Part shown: positions 18,158-25,684 of the stretch, piece by piece
How the letters are laid out: each line of letters starts with the position of its first letter
Position numbering within the stretch: the first letter of the stretch is position 1
Source: Sphingobacteriaceae bacterium
Lineage (GTDB): Bacteria > Bacteroidota > Bacteroidia > Sphingobacteriales > Sphingobacteriaceae
Direction of reading: 5' to 3'
Assembly: GCA_903642215.1 (NCBI GenBank)
Contig: CAHJWG010000001.1
Location: 806,001-870,000, forward strand
Length of the DNA: 64,000 nt
Translations under genes and position numbers: made by a program
Notes under the pieces: model-generated
What the model saw: the letters and a program-made list of their open reading frames with translations, nothing else
The model's database searches: none
Told to the model about the DNA's origin: nothing

Positions 18158-18226
18158 GGCGATAAAAGAAGCATGTAAAAGCTACTTAAATTTTGTTTGT
18201 AAAAACTGCAATGCTTCTTTTATGCC
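18158..18226. repeat. Inverted pair of the dispersed 12-mer
   Basis: GGCGATAAAAGAAGCAT (18158-18174) and ATGCTTCTTTTATGCC (18211-18226) face each other and could form a hairpin with one bulge. It lies between the 105-aa gene's 3' end and the rplM promoter. Confidence 0.85.
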
Positions 18227-18269
18227 TGTAATTTTAGAATTTAATTTTATATCGAAAAAAGAAGTATAA

Positions 18270-18587
18270 TCAACTGCCTTGCTGCTTTTCAAATGTGCTT
18301 TTAACTTTTCGCCAGGTTAAAGACTTTTGATTATCTTCAACAAGCAAATCCGGGTTTAGCAGCCACTGCTCCATCCGCTCAATCATTTTTTGTAATTGTA
18401 CTGTATCTAACTGACTGATAGCGGTTTTTGAACGATCAAGGTAGTTATACCAAACATCCTGAAACAGCCAATCCAATACAATCCTATTAAAGCAATGATT
18501 AAACCGAACAGGTTTTGTAAATGATGCCGGTAATACTTCGTTTAATAGTTGTTTATACCGGTAGATGTGAGAAATGGTATCTTTCAT
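18270..18587 (-). CDS. Conserved-looking protein of unknown function (105 aa)
   Basis: 105 aa, no signal peptide or membrane segment, rich in Trp, Tyr, Leu and Gln with predicted helices throughout. Key stretch: SFTKPVRFNHCFNRIVLDWL followed by DVWY and MIERMEQWLL. I do not recognise a domain. ATG start, ordinary codon use. Neighbours are the ribosomal operon and a DUF2442-like gene, giving no functional clue. Confidence 0.6.
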   Translation of the reverse strand: MKDTISHIYRYKQLLNEVLPASFTKPVRFNHCFNRIVLDWLFQDVWYNYLDRSKTAISQLDTVQLQKMIERMEQWLLNPDLLVEDNQKSLTWRKVKSTFEKQQGS

Positions 18588-18689
18588 TTTTTATTTAAAC
18601 CTATGTGCTGCTTCTAACTAATCATTCTTTTTTAGGAGGAAAGCTTTTTTATCCAATCAAATCCTTTAAAGAATAAATCTCATCAATTG

Positions 18690-18917
18690 TTAAGAAAGAT
18701 ATTCATCATCAATTATTTCAAAATCTTCTCTTTCTTCGGATGTAAGCGCAGCTATTATTGGAAATTCATCTAACGGAATATAAACGGAACGTTTGTTTAA
18801 TAAATCAAGAATCATGGTGTTTTCATCTTTAAAACTAACGTTTGTAATGCCAAGTGTTCTTTCTAAAGTCCTTAAAAAGTTTTTTACGTTCCATAATTTT
18901 AGTATTTTATTAAGCAC
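18690..18917 (-). CDS. DUF2442-like small protein (75 aa)
   Basis: 75 aa. VSFKDENTMILDLLNKRSVYIPLDEFPIIA followed by LTSEEREDFEIIDDEYL matches the layout of DUF2442 (short beta strands, P-L-.-.-F-P, then a helix with .eR..wEii). DUF2442 proteins often accompany DUF4160 partners in putative toxin-antitoxin loci, but no partner is visible: the flanking gene at 18270 does not resemble DUF4160. The first ~20 residues (LWNVKNFLRTLERTLG) are not part of the typical domain. Function unknown. Confidence 0.55.
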   Translation of the reverse strand: MLNKILKLWNVKNFLRTLERTLGITNVSFKDENTMILDLLNKRSVYIPLDEFPIIAALTSEEREDFEIIDDEYLS

Positions 18918-19012
18918 TGTAAAATTAGGCGGTTAAAAACAGTTAGAAGCTTAATTCATCGGTCAATTCAATTAATGTATCGACAAATAGGGATAACCCG
19001 GTTTTTGTACAA

Positions 19013-19710
19013 TTATTTTTTTATCCAGGTACGAAAACTCTCAATATAAGTATCACTAACAGGCAGCTCTATATTAGTGAGTTGTACTTTACGGTTTTGG
19101 ATTGATCTGATCTTATCAACCGGCGCAATATAACTTCTGTGGATACGCTTAAAATTATTGGCAGGCAATTTTTCCAACACTTTTTTAAGGGCATTAAAGT
19201 TAAAACAGGTTTTGGTGCCGAGGTATAAATTTTGATGTAATCTTCCATGCTTTCAATATATTCAATATCGATGAGTTTGATCTTAATCATCCGGTATTCC
19301 GAATACACATACAAGCTTTCTGATTGTGCTTCCTCTTTAATGCCATGTTTGTATTTATGGTAATCTATCGCTTTATCAATTGCTTTTGTAAAGCGTTTCA
19401 TATCTATCGGTTTTAGCAGATAATCCAGTGCTTCCAGTTCAAACCCTTCAAAAGCAAAATTTTTATAAGCGGTGGTAAAAATAACCATGGGTTTTATTTT
19501 TAAGGAGCGCACCAAATCAATACCGGTAATATCAGGCATGTTAATGTCGATAAAAAGTAGGTCAACCATGTTGTTTCTCAGAAATTCTGCACCGGCTATC
19601 GCATCTTCAAAAGTATTTAGCAAATGCAATAACGGAAACTTATTTATATAGCCGCTAATTAATTGCAAAGCCAAAGGTTCATCATCAATTGCAATACATT
19701 TAATGTTCAT
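19013..19710 (-). pseudogene. LytTR-family response regulator, frameshifted in the DNA-binding domain
   Basis: The open frame from ATG 19710 ends at 19069 after 213 aa. The receiver domain is intact (IAIDDEPLAL, phosphoacceptor Asp in LLFIDINMPDITG, FTTAY, and LKPID). In the LytTR domain the frame is normal through VLTLMPLKK, then turns to unrelated sequence (CWKNCLP). In the +1 frame the family sequence resumes: VLEKLPANNFKRIHRSYIAP through to FRTWIKK and TAA at 19013-19015. One missing A in the minus-strand A run (plus T run 19181-19186, six rather than seven) explains it. The restored protein would be 232 aa. It is a natural mutation, slippage/phase variation or a sequencing error. The partner kinase is upstream. 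Confidence 0.85.
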
Positions 19711-19745
19711 ATTTCAGGAAATATTTAGAATGATTTAAAAACCAA

Positions 19746-19789
19746 ATGCTTCTTTTATCCATATAGAATTTGTATGGTAAAAGAAGCAT
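19746..19789. repeat. Inverted pair of the dispersed 12-mer between kinase and regulator
   Basis: ATGCTTCTTTTA (19746-19757) and TAAAAGAAGCAT (19778-19789) are exact reverse complements, extended by CATA/TATG next to the loop. In the minus-strand transcript this makes a hairpin in the 92-bp spacer between the histidine kinase and its LytTR regulator. Confidence 0.9.
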
Positions 19790-19802
19790 CAAAACCAAAC
19801 TG

Positions 19803-20996
19803 CTAAGTATGCAAAGTTAAATTTACAGTGTACAATTCGTTTTCATTGCTAATGTTTAATAAATACTTGCGCAGATAAATTTGTTCGAGCCGTTGTTTAG
19901 TATTGCTGATGCCAATCCCTTTCCGGTTTGCACTTTCCTTGTTGCTCAATAATGGGTTCCGGCAAAAAAGCAAGATTGAGTTTTTTTCAATTGTAATTTT
20001 TATTTGGAGCGTGTATTCTTTTTGTTTGCTGATGCCGTGCTTAAACATGTTTTCAACAAAAGGCATGATAATCAGCGGGGCAATATTTTTATTTTCCGGA
20101 TCGCCGCTTATGCTAAAATCAATATTTGTTTTTTCACCGATGCGTAAACGTTGCAGTTCGATGTAATTATCAATACAATCCAACTCATTTTGCAGCGGTA
20201 CAAAATCTTGTATTACTTCATCTGTAACATAACGCATAATGTTAGATAATTTCATTATGCTGTCAGCCGTATGTTCATTATTAGTAACAGCAAGTGTGTA
20301 AATATTATTGAGTGTGTTAAAGAGGAAATGCGGATTAATCCGAGCTTTTAAAAAGGAAAGTTCTGCGTTAGCTTTACCCGTTTCGGCAAGCATTGCCCGT
20401 TGTTCTGTTAAGCGCCATTCTTGCGTAATCTCAATAGATATACTTAGCGCAACAATCATAATGAATATAAACAGACCGGTAAAATCAACATGGTTCCCGC
20501 GTTGTACTCCGTCAGAGCCTGGTTCCGGACTAGAAAACCCTCCTGGTGGTTGCCCGAATTCTTCATCCGTTGGCCGCCTGTAATCACCATGAAAATTTTT
20601 ATCTCGCGGGCCGGGAGGAGGTTCCCTAAAATCGTGATGCATGGGCTGCCCATCAACAATACCGGGTTTATTCTCAGTATTTGCTACAGATATTTGGTTT
20701 CTGGTTAAGAGTTTGTCGAACGGCTCTAAATAATAAACAAGGCACAGCAAACAAAAAATAAGGCTGAAATAACTAAGGTATTTTCTTTTTAAAAAAAAGA
20801 AAGGTATTAAATAAAGGCTGTTGAGATAAAATAGTACGAAATAGCAAATGCAAAATTCCCAATAATACTTGTTTGATAGTAACGAGAACAAGTTGCCGTT
20901 AACTTGTGCGCGATTTAAAAACAAAAGCGGAAAACCGATAAACAGTAACCAACCTGTAATTTGTATAACTACGGCTGATGCTTTGATTTTTTGCAT
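19803..20996 (-). CDS. LytS/YehU-type sensor histidine kinase
   Basis: 397 aa from ATG 20996; the frame stays open to 21359 but that part overlaps the aminotransferase gene. The N-terminal ~110 residues hold three hydrophobic segments. Then comes a ~60-residue Pro/Gly/Asp-rich loop (DFREPPPGPRDKNF...QPPGGF), a fourth membrane segment (LFIFIMIVALSISIEI), a helical linker, and the His_kinase domain with LKARINPHFLFNTLNNIY (phosphorylated His) and an ATP-binding C-terminus (IMPFVENMFKHGI, KGIGISNTKQRL). It should phosphorylate the adjacent LytTR regulator, which is frameshifted. Membrane sensor of unknown signal. Confidence 0.88.
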   Translation of the reverse strand: MQKIKASAVVIQITGWLLFIGFPLLFLNRAQVNGNLFSLLSNKYYWEFCICYFVLFYLNSLYLIPFFFLKRKYLSYFSLIFCLLCLVYYLEPFDKLLTRNQISVANTENKPGIVDGQPMHHDFREPPPGPRDKNFHGDYRRPTDEEFGQPPGGFSSPEPGSDGVQRGNHVDFTGLFIFIMIVALSISIEITQEWRLTEQRAMLAETGKANAELSFLKARINPHFLFNTLNNIYTLAVTNNEHTADSIMKLSNIMRYVTDEVIQDFVPLQNELDCIDNYIELQRLRIGEKTNIDFSISGDPENKNIAPLIIMPFVENMFKHGISKQKEYTLQIKITIEKNSILLFCRNPLLSNKESANRKGIGISNTKQRLEQIYLRKYLLNISNENELYTVNLTLHT

Positions 20997-21170
20997 GTGC
21001 AAAGTAAACTGTTTGCCACGAATCGTATAAAAAGTATCGGTAAACAAAGCAATTGTGTAGACGGATAAATTATTATTGCAATTGCTTGCCGTGTAAATCC
21101 TGTGAGTAACTATAACATTACCGCCTAAAACCCGCAAACACCTATCTTTACCACCGCTAAAACAAATAAA

Positions 21171-22427
21171 ATGCATGTTTCTAACCTCGCTCAAAACCTG
21201 CACGGTTCTGAGATTATTAAAATTGCCGGCGAAATCAATGAACTGAAAAAGAAAGGCGAGCAGATTGCAAACCTCACCATCGGCGATTTTGATGCTGAAA
21301 TTTTCCCGATTCCGGATGAATTGAAAGACTTGATCATCAAAGCCTACGAAGCGCATCAAACCAATTATCCGCCTGCTGATGGTGTTTTAGAACTGCGCGA
21401 AACTGTATCGAAGTTCTTAAAATTAAGCTTTGATCTGGATTACGACACCAACGAAATTATCATTTCCGGCGGTTCCCGTCCGCTTATTTATGCCATTTTT
21501 ATGGCTTTGGTAAACGAAGGCGACAAGGTTGTTTTCCCGGCACCATCCTGGAATAATAACCATTACTGCGATTTGCTGCGTGCAGAACAGGTTATTGTGC
21601 AAACAAAACCCGAAAATAATTTTATGCCAACCGCGGATGAGCTGCGGCCGTATGTAAAAGGTGCCGCTTTGTTATCGCTTTGTTCCCCGTTAAATCCAAC
21701 CGGAACCATGTTTTCCAAAGAAGATTTAGAGGAAATTTGCGATTTGGTAATTGAAGAAAACCAAAGCCGCAGCAAAAGCGAAAAGCCGCTATATATTTTG
21801 TACGATCAGATTTATTCGCAGCTAACTTTTGGCGATCATAAACATTTTAATCCGGTTTCTTTACGGCCGGAACTGCGCGATTATGTGGTTTTTGTAGATG
21901 GCGGTTCCAAATGTTTTGCGGCAACCGGCGTTCGGGTTGGCTGGGGGTTTGGGCCGGCACCAATCATCAATTATATGAAAGCAATTATTGGCCACATGGG
22001 CGCGTGGTCGCCAAAGCCGGAACAGGTTGCAATGGCGCAATACTTAGGTTCGGATGAAGCTGTTGCATCTTATCTGGTAACTTTCCGGGAAAAAATCCAA
22101 AAGAGTTTAAATACCTTATATCAAGGTTTTATCCGCCTGAAAGAAAAAGGTTTTACCGTGGATGCAATTGCACCGATGGGTGCTATTTATCTCACCCTGA
22201 AAGTAGATTATACCGGGAAAACCACGCCGGCCGGACAAGTTTTACAAACTTCTGCCGATATTAATTTTTACCTGATAAAAGAAGCACAGGTAGCACTGGT
22301 GCCATTCTCAGCGTTTGGAACGGATGATAAAGTAAACTGGTTCCGCGCTTCGTTGGGTGCAAGCACGGTTGAGGAAATTGAAGCGATGATTCCGAGGATT
22401 GAAGCAGCTCTTTCAAGACTGAAATAG
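21171..22427 (+). CDS. Pyridoxal-phosphate aminotransferase, class I/II
   Basis: 418 aa. Fold-type I PLP enzyme: TNYPPADGVLELRETV, FPAPSWNNNHYCDLL, LCSPLNPTGTMFSKEDL, YDQIYSQLTF and the PLP-binding Lys in VDGGSKCFAATGVRVGW. Related to aspartate/aromatic aminotransferases; donor and acceptor cannot be fixed by eye. ATG at 21171. A near-consensus -7 box, TATCTTTA, lies at 21143-21150 in the divergent gap with the kinase. It contains a near copy of the dispersed motif (22276-22286). Confidence 0.9.
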   Translation: MHVSNLAQNLHGSEIIKIAGEINELKKKGEQIANLTIGDFDAEIFPIPDELKDLIIKAYEAHQTNYPPADGVLELRETVSKFLKLSFDLDYDTNEIIISGGSRPLIYAIFMALVNEGDKVVFPAPSWNNNHYCDLLRAEQVIVQTKPENNFMPTADELRPYVKGAALLSLCSPLNPTGTMFSKEDLEEICDLVIEENQSRSKSEKPLYILYDQIYSQLTFGDHKHFNPVSLRPELRDYVVFVDGGSKCFAATGVRVGWGFGPAPIINYMKAIIGHMGAWSPKPEQVAMAQYLGSDEAVASYLVTFREKIQKSLNTLYQGFIRLKEKGFTVDAIAPMGAIYLTLKVDYTGKTTPAGQVLQTSADINFYLIKEAQVALVPFSAFGTDDKVNWFRASLGASTVEEIEAMIPRIEAALSRLK

Positions 22428-22439
22428 TTGTTTACCATC

Positions 22440-22524
22440 TTGTCATCTCGACCGTAGGGAGAGATCTTCATCGAACTAAATAGATCGCTTTGAAGAAGAT
22501 TTCTCCCTTTGGTCGAAATGACAA
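22440..22524. repeat. Dispersed palindromic element (TCGACCG..GGGAGAAATCTTC family)
   Basis: The left arm (TTGTCATCTCGACCGTAGGG) and the right arm (CCCTTTGGTCGAAATGACAA) are imperfect inverted repeats around an AT-rich centre. Convergent gap between the aminotransferase (+) and an unknown gene (-). A dispersed 12-mer follows at 22543-22554. Related copies are at 45543-45625 and, as a half element, at 60613-60647. Confidence 0.85.
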
Positions 22525-22569
22525 TTGCCAATTTTATGCCGATAAAAACAGCATCGCATAAAACCAAAA

Positions 22570-23286
22570 TCAAGCCGCTTTACTAATATATTTTACCAAA
22601 CTACGCTTGGCAACCGGCAATAAAGTTTGCTCTAACGGAAAAGAAATATCACAGGCAACCTGGTAAACTGCCGGATTTGGTAACTGCTTCCGGCTGCTGA
22701 TCAGATCAATTTTAATCGATTCCGGCGTGTGTACAAAACTTAAATTGTAATTGGCAATGTATGCAGTGTTGATGCCGCGGTACTGGTCGTCTTTTCCTTC
22801 AAAAACCGTAATCCGGTATTCGTAAACGTGCAAACCTTTTTCGTCGCCGTTGCGGATAAATAAATAGCCAAAATCCGGTATCAGCGGCAAAACACCAACC
22901 GGGTCGATCAGCAAACGGGTTTCCACAAAATCATAAATCTCCTTTCCCTGCTGCAAAGCCGGGTTCATTTTCTCCAAAGAAAAAGTAATAATCTGCTCAA
23001 TTTCCTGCATCACGTAATCATCTTTCACCATTTTTTCATACGTTAATTTCAGCGCATCAAAATCGGCTTTGGTTAACCGCTGCGGGAAGTTTTGCTGCAT
23101 CAGCACTTTATTATTTTTAAAATGCAGCAGGTTATTGTAATGGAAAATCAGATCGCCCAGATCCGGGTACAATTTACTGCTGTGGAAATGCTTGTTAATG
23201 TGTTGCAGATAAGCCAGCAAAACATACTTTTTATGCTCAAAATCAATCGAGCCTTCAATAAACCAATTGATACCTAACGCCTTCAT
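22570..23286 (-). CDS. Conserved hypothetical protein (238 aa)
   Basis: 238 aa, soluble, no signal peptide. Starts MKALGINWFIEGSIDFEHKKYVL and contains LIDPVGVLPLIPDFGYLFIR. The N-terminal half looks helical and the C-terminal half strand-rich (YRITVFEG..DQYRGINTAYIANY). I believe similar proteins occur across Bacteroidota but cannot name a domain. The ATG is preceded by AAGGAG at 7-8 nt, a rare Shine-Dalgarno site for this window. Divergent from the methyltransferase gene with a 53-bp gap. Confidence 0.6.
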   Translation of the reverse strand: MKALGINWFIEGSIDFEHKKYVLLAYLQHINKHFHSSKLYPDLGDLIFHYNNLLHFKNNKVLMQQNFPQRLTKADFDALKLTYEKMVKDDYVMQEIEQIITFSLEKMNPALQQGKEIYDFVETRLLIDPVGVLPLIPDFGYLFIRNGDEKGLHVYEYRITVFEGKDDQYRGINTAYIANYNLSFVHTPESIKIDLISSRKQLPNPAVYQVACDISFPLEQTLLPVAKRSLVKYISKAA

Positions 23287-23339
23287 TTATTGCTCCTTTC
23301 AAAACCAAAAGTTAAATAAAAAATCACATTTTTGCAAAG

Positions 23340-24050
23340 ATGTCTAAAGGAACCTTGTTTTTAATTCCAGTACCGCTGGCTGATGAGGCCGGGTTAAAAT
23401 CTTTTACGCCTTTTTTAAAGGAAAAGATTAATCATATCAACGAATATATTGTTGAAAATGAAAAAACTGCCCGAAAGTTTTTAAAAGAAGCGGGTTTAAG
23501 AACGCCGCAGGGCGATTTAACGCTGCATGATTACGGCAAACACCAGCGCGGCGGCAATTTATCCTATTTTTTTGGCGGATTGGAAGCCGGAAAAGACGTT
23601 GGTTTAATGAGCGAGGCCGGCTGCCCGGGCGTTGCCGATCCGGGTGCGGATTTGGTGGCCGAAGCGCATCGCCGCGGCATAAAAGTGGTTCCGTTAGTTG
23701 GGCCGAGTTCGATTTTATTGGCGTTGATGGCTTCGGGTTTTGACGGGCAACGGTTTACTTTCCACGGTTATCTGCCGATTGATAAAGTAGAACGCACCCG
23801 GAAAATTAAAGAGCTGGAAGGGCTTTCGGAAAGGTATCAGCAAACACAGATTTTTATGGAAACGCCTTTCCGCAATAATTCTCTGCTGGAAGAATTATTA
23901 AAAAGTGCCCATTTAAAAACCATGATTTGTATTGCCTGCAACTTAACAATGCCGGACGAAATGATTGCTACCAAAAGCATTACCGATTGGAAAAAACAAA
24001 TTCCGGATTTGCACAAAAAGCCAACAATCTTTCTGCTGCACCGTTTCTAA
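23340..24050 (+). CDS. Tetrapyrrole-methylase-fold SAM methyltransferase (RsmI-like)
   Basis: 236 aa. The order of motifs matches the RsmI/tetrapyrrole methylase family: GTLFLIPVPL at the N-terminus, VENEKTARKFLKEAG, GLMSEAGCPGVADPGADLV, VPLVGPSSILLALMASGF and HGYLPID, with FMETPFRNN later. RsmI 2'-O-methylates C1402 of 16S rRNA; Bacteroidota also carry this shorter, divergent paralogue, so the exact substrate is uncertain. The ATG is 5 nt after CATTTTTG, a near -7 box. Only 3 bp separate its stop from the monooxygenase ATG, so the two are co-transcribed. Confidence 0.82.
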   Translation: MSKGTLFLIPVPLADEAGLKSFTPFLKEKINHINEYIVENEKTARKFLKEAGLRTPQGDLTLHDYGKHQRGGNLSYFFGGLEAGKDVGLMSEAGCPGVADPGADLVAEAHRRGIKVVPLVGPSSILLALMASGFDGQRFTFHGYLPIDKVERTRKIKELEGLSERYQQTQIFMETPFRNNSLLEELLKSAHLKTMICIACNLTMPDEMIATKSITDWKKQIPDLHKKPTIFLLHRF

Positions 24051-24053
24051 AAA

Positions 24054-25670
24054 ATGTTTCCCGCCGAAGGCCATTTTCCTGTTTTAATTGTCGGGGCCGG
24101 GCCTTCCGGTTTAATGATGGCGGCGCAACTGCTTCGGTACGGCATTCAACCCTTAATTATCGATAGTAAAAAAGGGCCGACAAATCAATCGCGGGCATTA
24201 GCTGTGCAGGCGCGTTCGATGGAAATCTACCGGCAAATGGGTTTGGCCGATCAGGCTTTGCAGGAAGGAATCCGGGCAGAAAGCGTTTCGATCCAAAATG
24301 ATGAAAAAGAACTGATCAGTTTTTCACTGAATAATCCCGGCAAAAACGAAACACCTTTTCCGTTTATCCATTTGTTGGAACAAAGCAAACACGAACGTTT
24401 GCTGCTCGGTTTTCTCACCCAAAATTGTTGTCCGGTTTATTGGAATACTACTTTAACCGATTTTTCTCAGCAGGAAAACAACATCAAAGCGCAACTAAAA
24501 AGTGATGATAAAAACAGTACGATAACTGCAGACTGGCTGATTGGTGCCGACGGCACCAATAGTTTAGTGCGTAAATATTTAAAAATTGAGTTTAAAGGTG
24601 ATGCTTACGCCAATAAATTTTACCTGGCAGATGTAGAATTGAACCAGGATTTCCCGGAGAAGAAAGTTTTTTTAAAATTGGGCAATACTTCTTTTACCGG
24701 CCTTTTTCCGATGAAAGGCGTTAATCGTTTTCGTGCAATTGCTACGCTGCCGAAAGTTTTTGCTGATCGGGAAGATGTTCAGTTTGAAGAAGTTGAAGCG
24801 GAACTGAATAAATCTTTACCACAAAATTTTTTAGTCGAAAAATGCCATGCGTTTTCTATTTACAGATTGCATCATCGCATGGCCGAAAATTTCAGGCATA
24901 AAAACAGTTTTTTAATCGGTGATGCAGCGCATATCCATTCGCCGGCAGGCGGGCAGGGCATGAATACCGGTTTGCAGGATGCTTATAATTTAGCCTGGAA
25001 ACTGGCCGGCGTGATCAATAAAAATATTAAACCTGAAATTTTGGAAAGTTATGCAGCAGAACGGATACCAGTTGCAAAGAAACTGCTGCAAACTACAGAT
25101 CGTTTTTTTAGGCTGATTAATACTCAAAACCCGCTGAACCGATTTTTGAAAAAGCAGATTTTTCCAAAATTAATTCAGTTTTTTTGGGAAAAGAAGCGTT
25201 TCCGGGAGTTTGGTTTTAAAACGATTTCCCAAATCGGGATTGCATATCGAAATAGTAAAATCAGCTTAAACCTCAGCAAAGCCGAAAAAATTAAAGCCGG
25301 TGATAGATTGCCGTTTATTAAAATTTTTGATGAAAAAAAGCAGCAGGAAACCGATTTGCATTTGTGGTGCCAAAAACCTGGTTTCACTTTTATCGCTTTG
25401 GGAAAACTGAAAGAAAACGATTTATTTAATTTGGCAAGATGGATTACACAAAATTATCCGCAGCAATTAAACTTCTTTTACCTGCCTTTTTCTGCAAAAA
25501 ATAAACCTGTTTTTGATTGTTTTGAAACAAAGGAAGATCAGCATAAAGCTATTATCGTACGGCCGGATATGTATATCGGTTACCTAAACGATACAATCCA
25601 TGTTGAATTGATTGATCAATATATGGAGCAAATAGCTGGTTGCATCAAAGCACCTAAAAAACAGGTGTAA
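24054..25670 (+). CDS. FAD-dependent aromatic-ring hydroxylase-like monooxygenase
   Basis: 538 aa. Class A flavoprotein monooxygenase: N-terminal dinucleotide-binding GAGPSGLMMAAQL, NAD(P)H/FAD-linked ADGTNSLVRK (DG motif), and GDAAHIHSPAGGQGMNTGLQDAYNLAWKL (FAD ribityl motif). A thioredoxin-like C-terminal domain is plausible from length (PheA/TfdB/MhpA group). It would hydroxylate an aromatic or quinone-like substrate with NAD(P)H and O2. Starts 3 bp after the methylase stop. Its own stop codon TAA (25668-25670) is the first three bases of a TAAAAGAAGCAT motif. Convergent with the adhesin gene at a distance of 14 bp. Confidence 0.88.
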   Translation: MFPAEGHFPVLIVGAGPSGLMMAAQLLRYGIQPLIIDSKKGPTNQSRALAVQARSMEIYRQMGLADQALQEGIRAESVSIQNDEKELISFSLNNPGKNETPFPFIHLLEQSKHERLLLGFLTQNCCPVYWNTTLTDFSQQENNIKAQLKSDDKNSTITADWLIGADGTNSLVRKYLKIEFKGDAYANKFYLADVELNQDFPEKKVFLKLGNTSFTGLFPMKGVNRFRAIATLPKVFADREDVQFEEVEAELNKSLPQNFLVEKCHAFSIYRLHHRMAENFRHKNSFLIGDAAHIHSPAGGQGMNTGLQDAYNLAWKLAGVINKNIKPEILESYAAERIPVAKKLLQTTDRFFRLINTQNPLNRFLKKQIFPKLIQFFWEKKRFREFGFKTISQIGIAYRNSKISLNLSKAEKIKAGDRLPFIKIFDEKKQQETDLHLWCQKPGFTFIALGKLKENDLFNLARWITQNYPQQLNFFYLPFSAKNKPVFDCFETKEDQHKAIIVRPDMYIGYLNDTIHVELIDQYMEQIAGCIKAPKKQV

Positions 25671-25684
25671 AAGAAGCATCCGTT

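Noticed and set aside
20997-21359. N-terminal extension of the LytS-like kinase frame
   Set aside because: It overlaps the start of the divergent aminotransferase gene and has no family character; the ATG at 20996 precedes the membrane segments directly.
23480-23500. TTAAAAGAAGCGGG as a motif copy
   Set aside because: It departs from the consensus at the last two bases and simply encodes LKEAG; left out of the count, as were 37912 and 47268.
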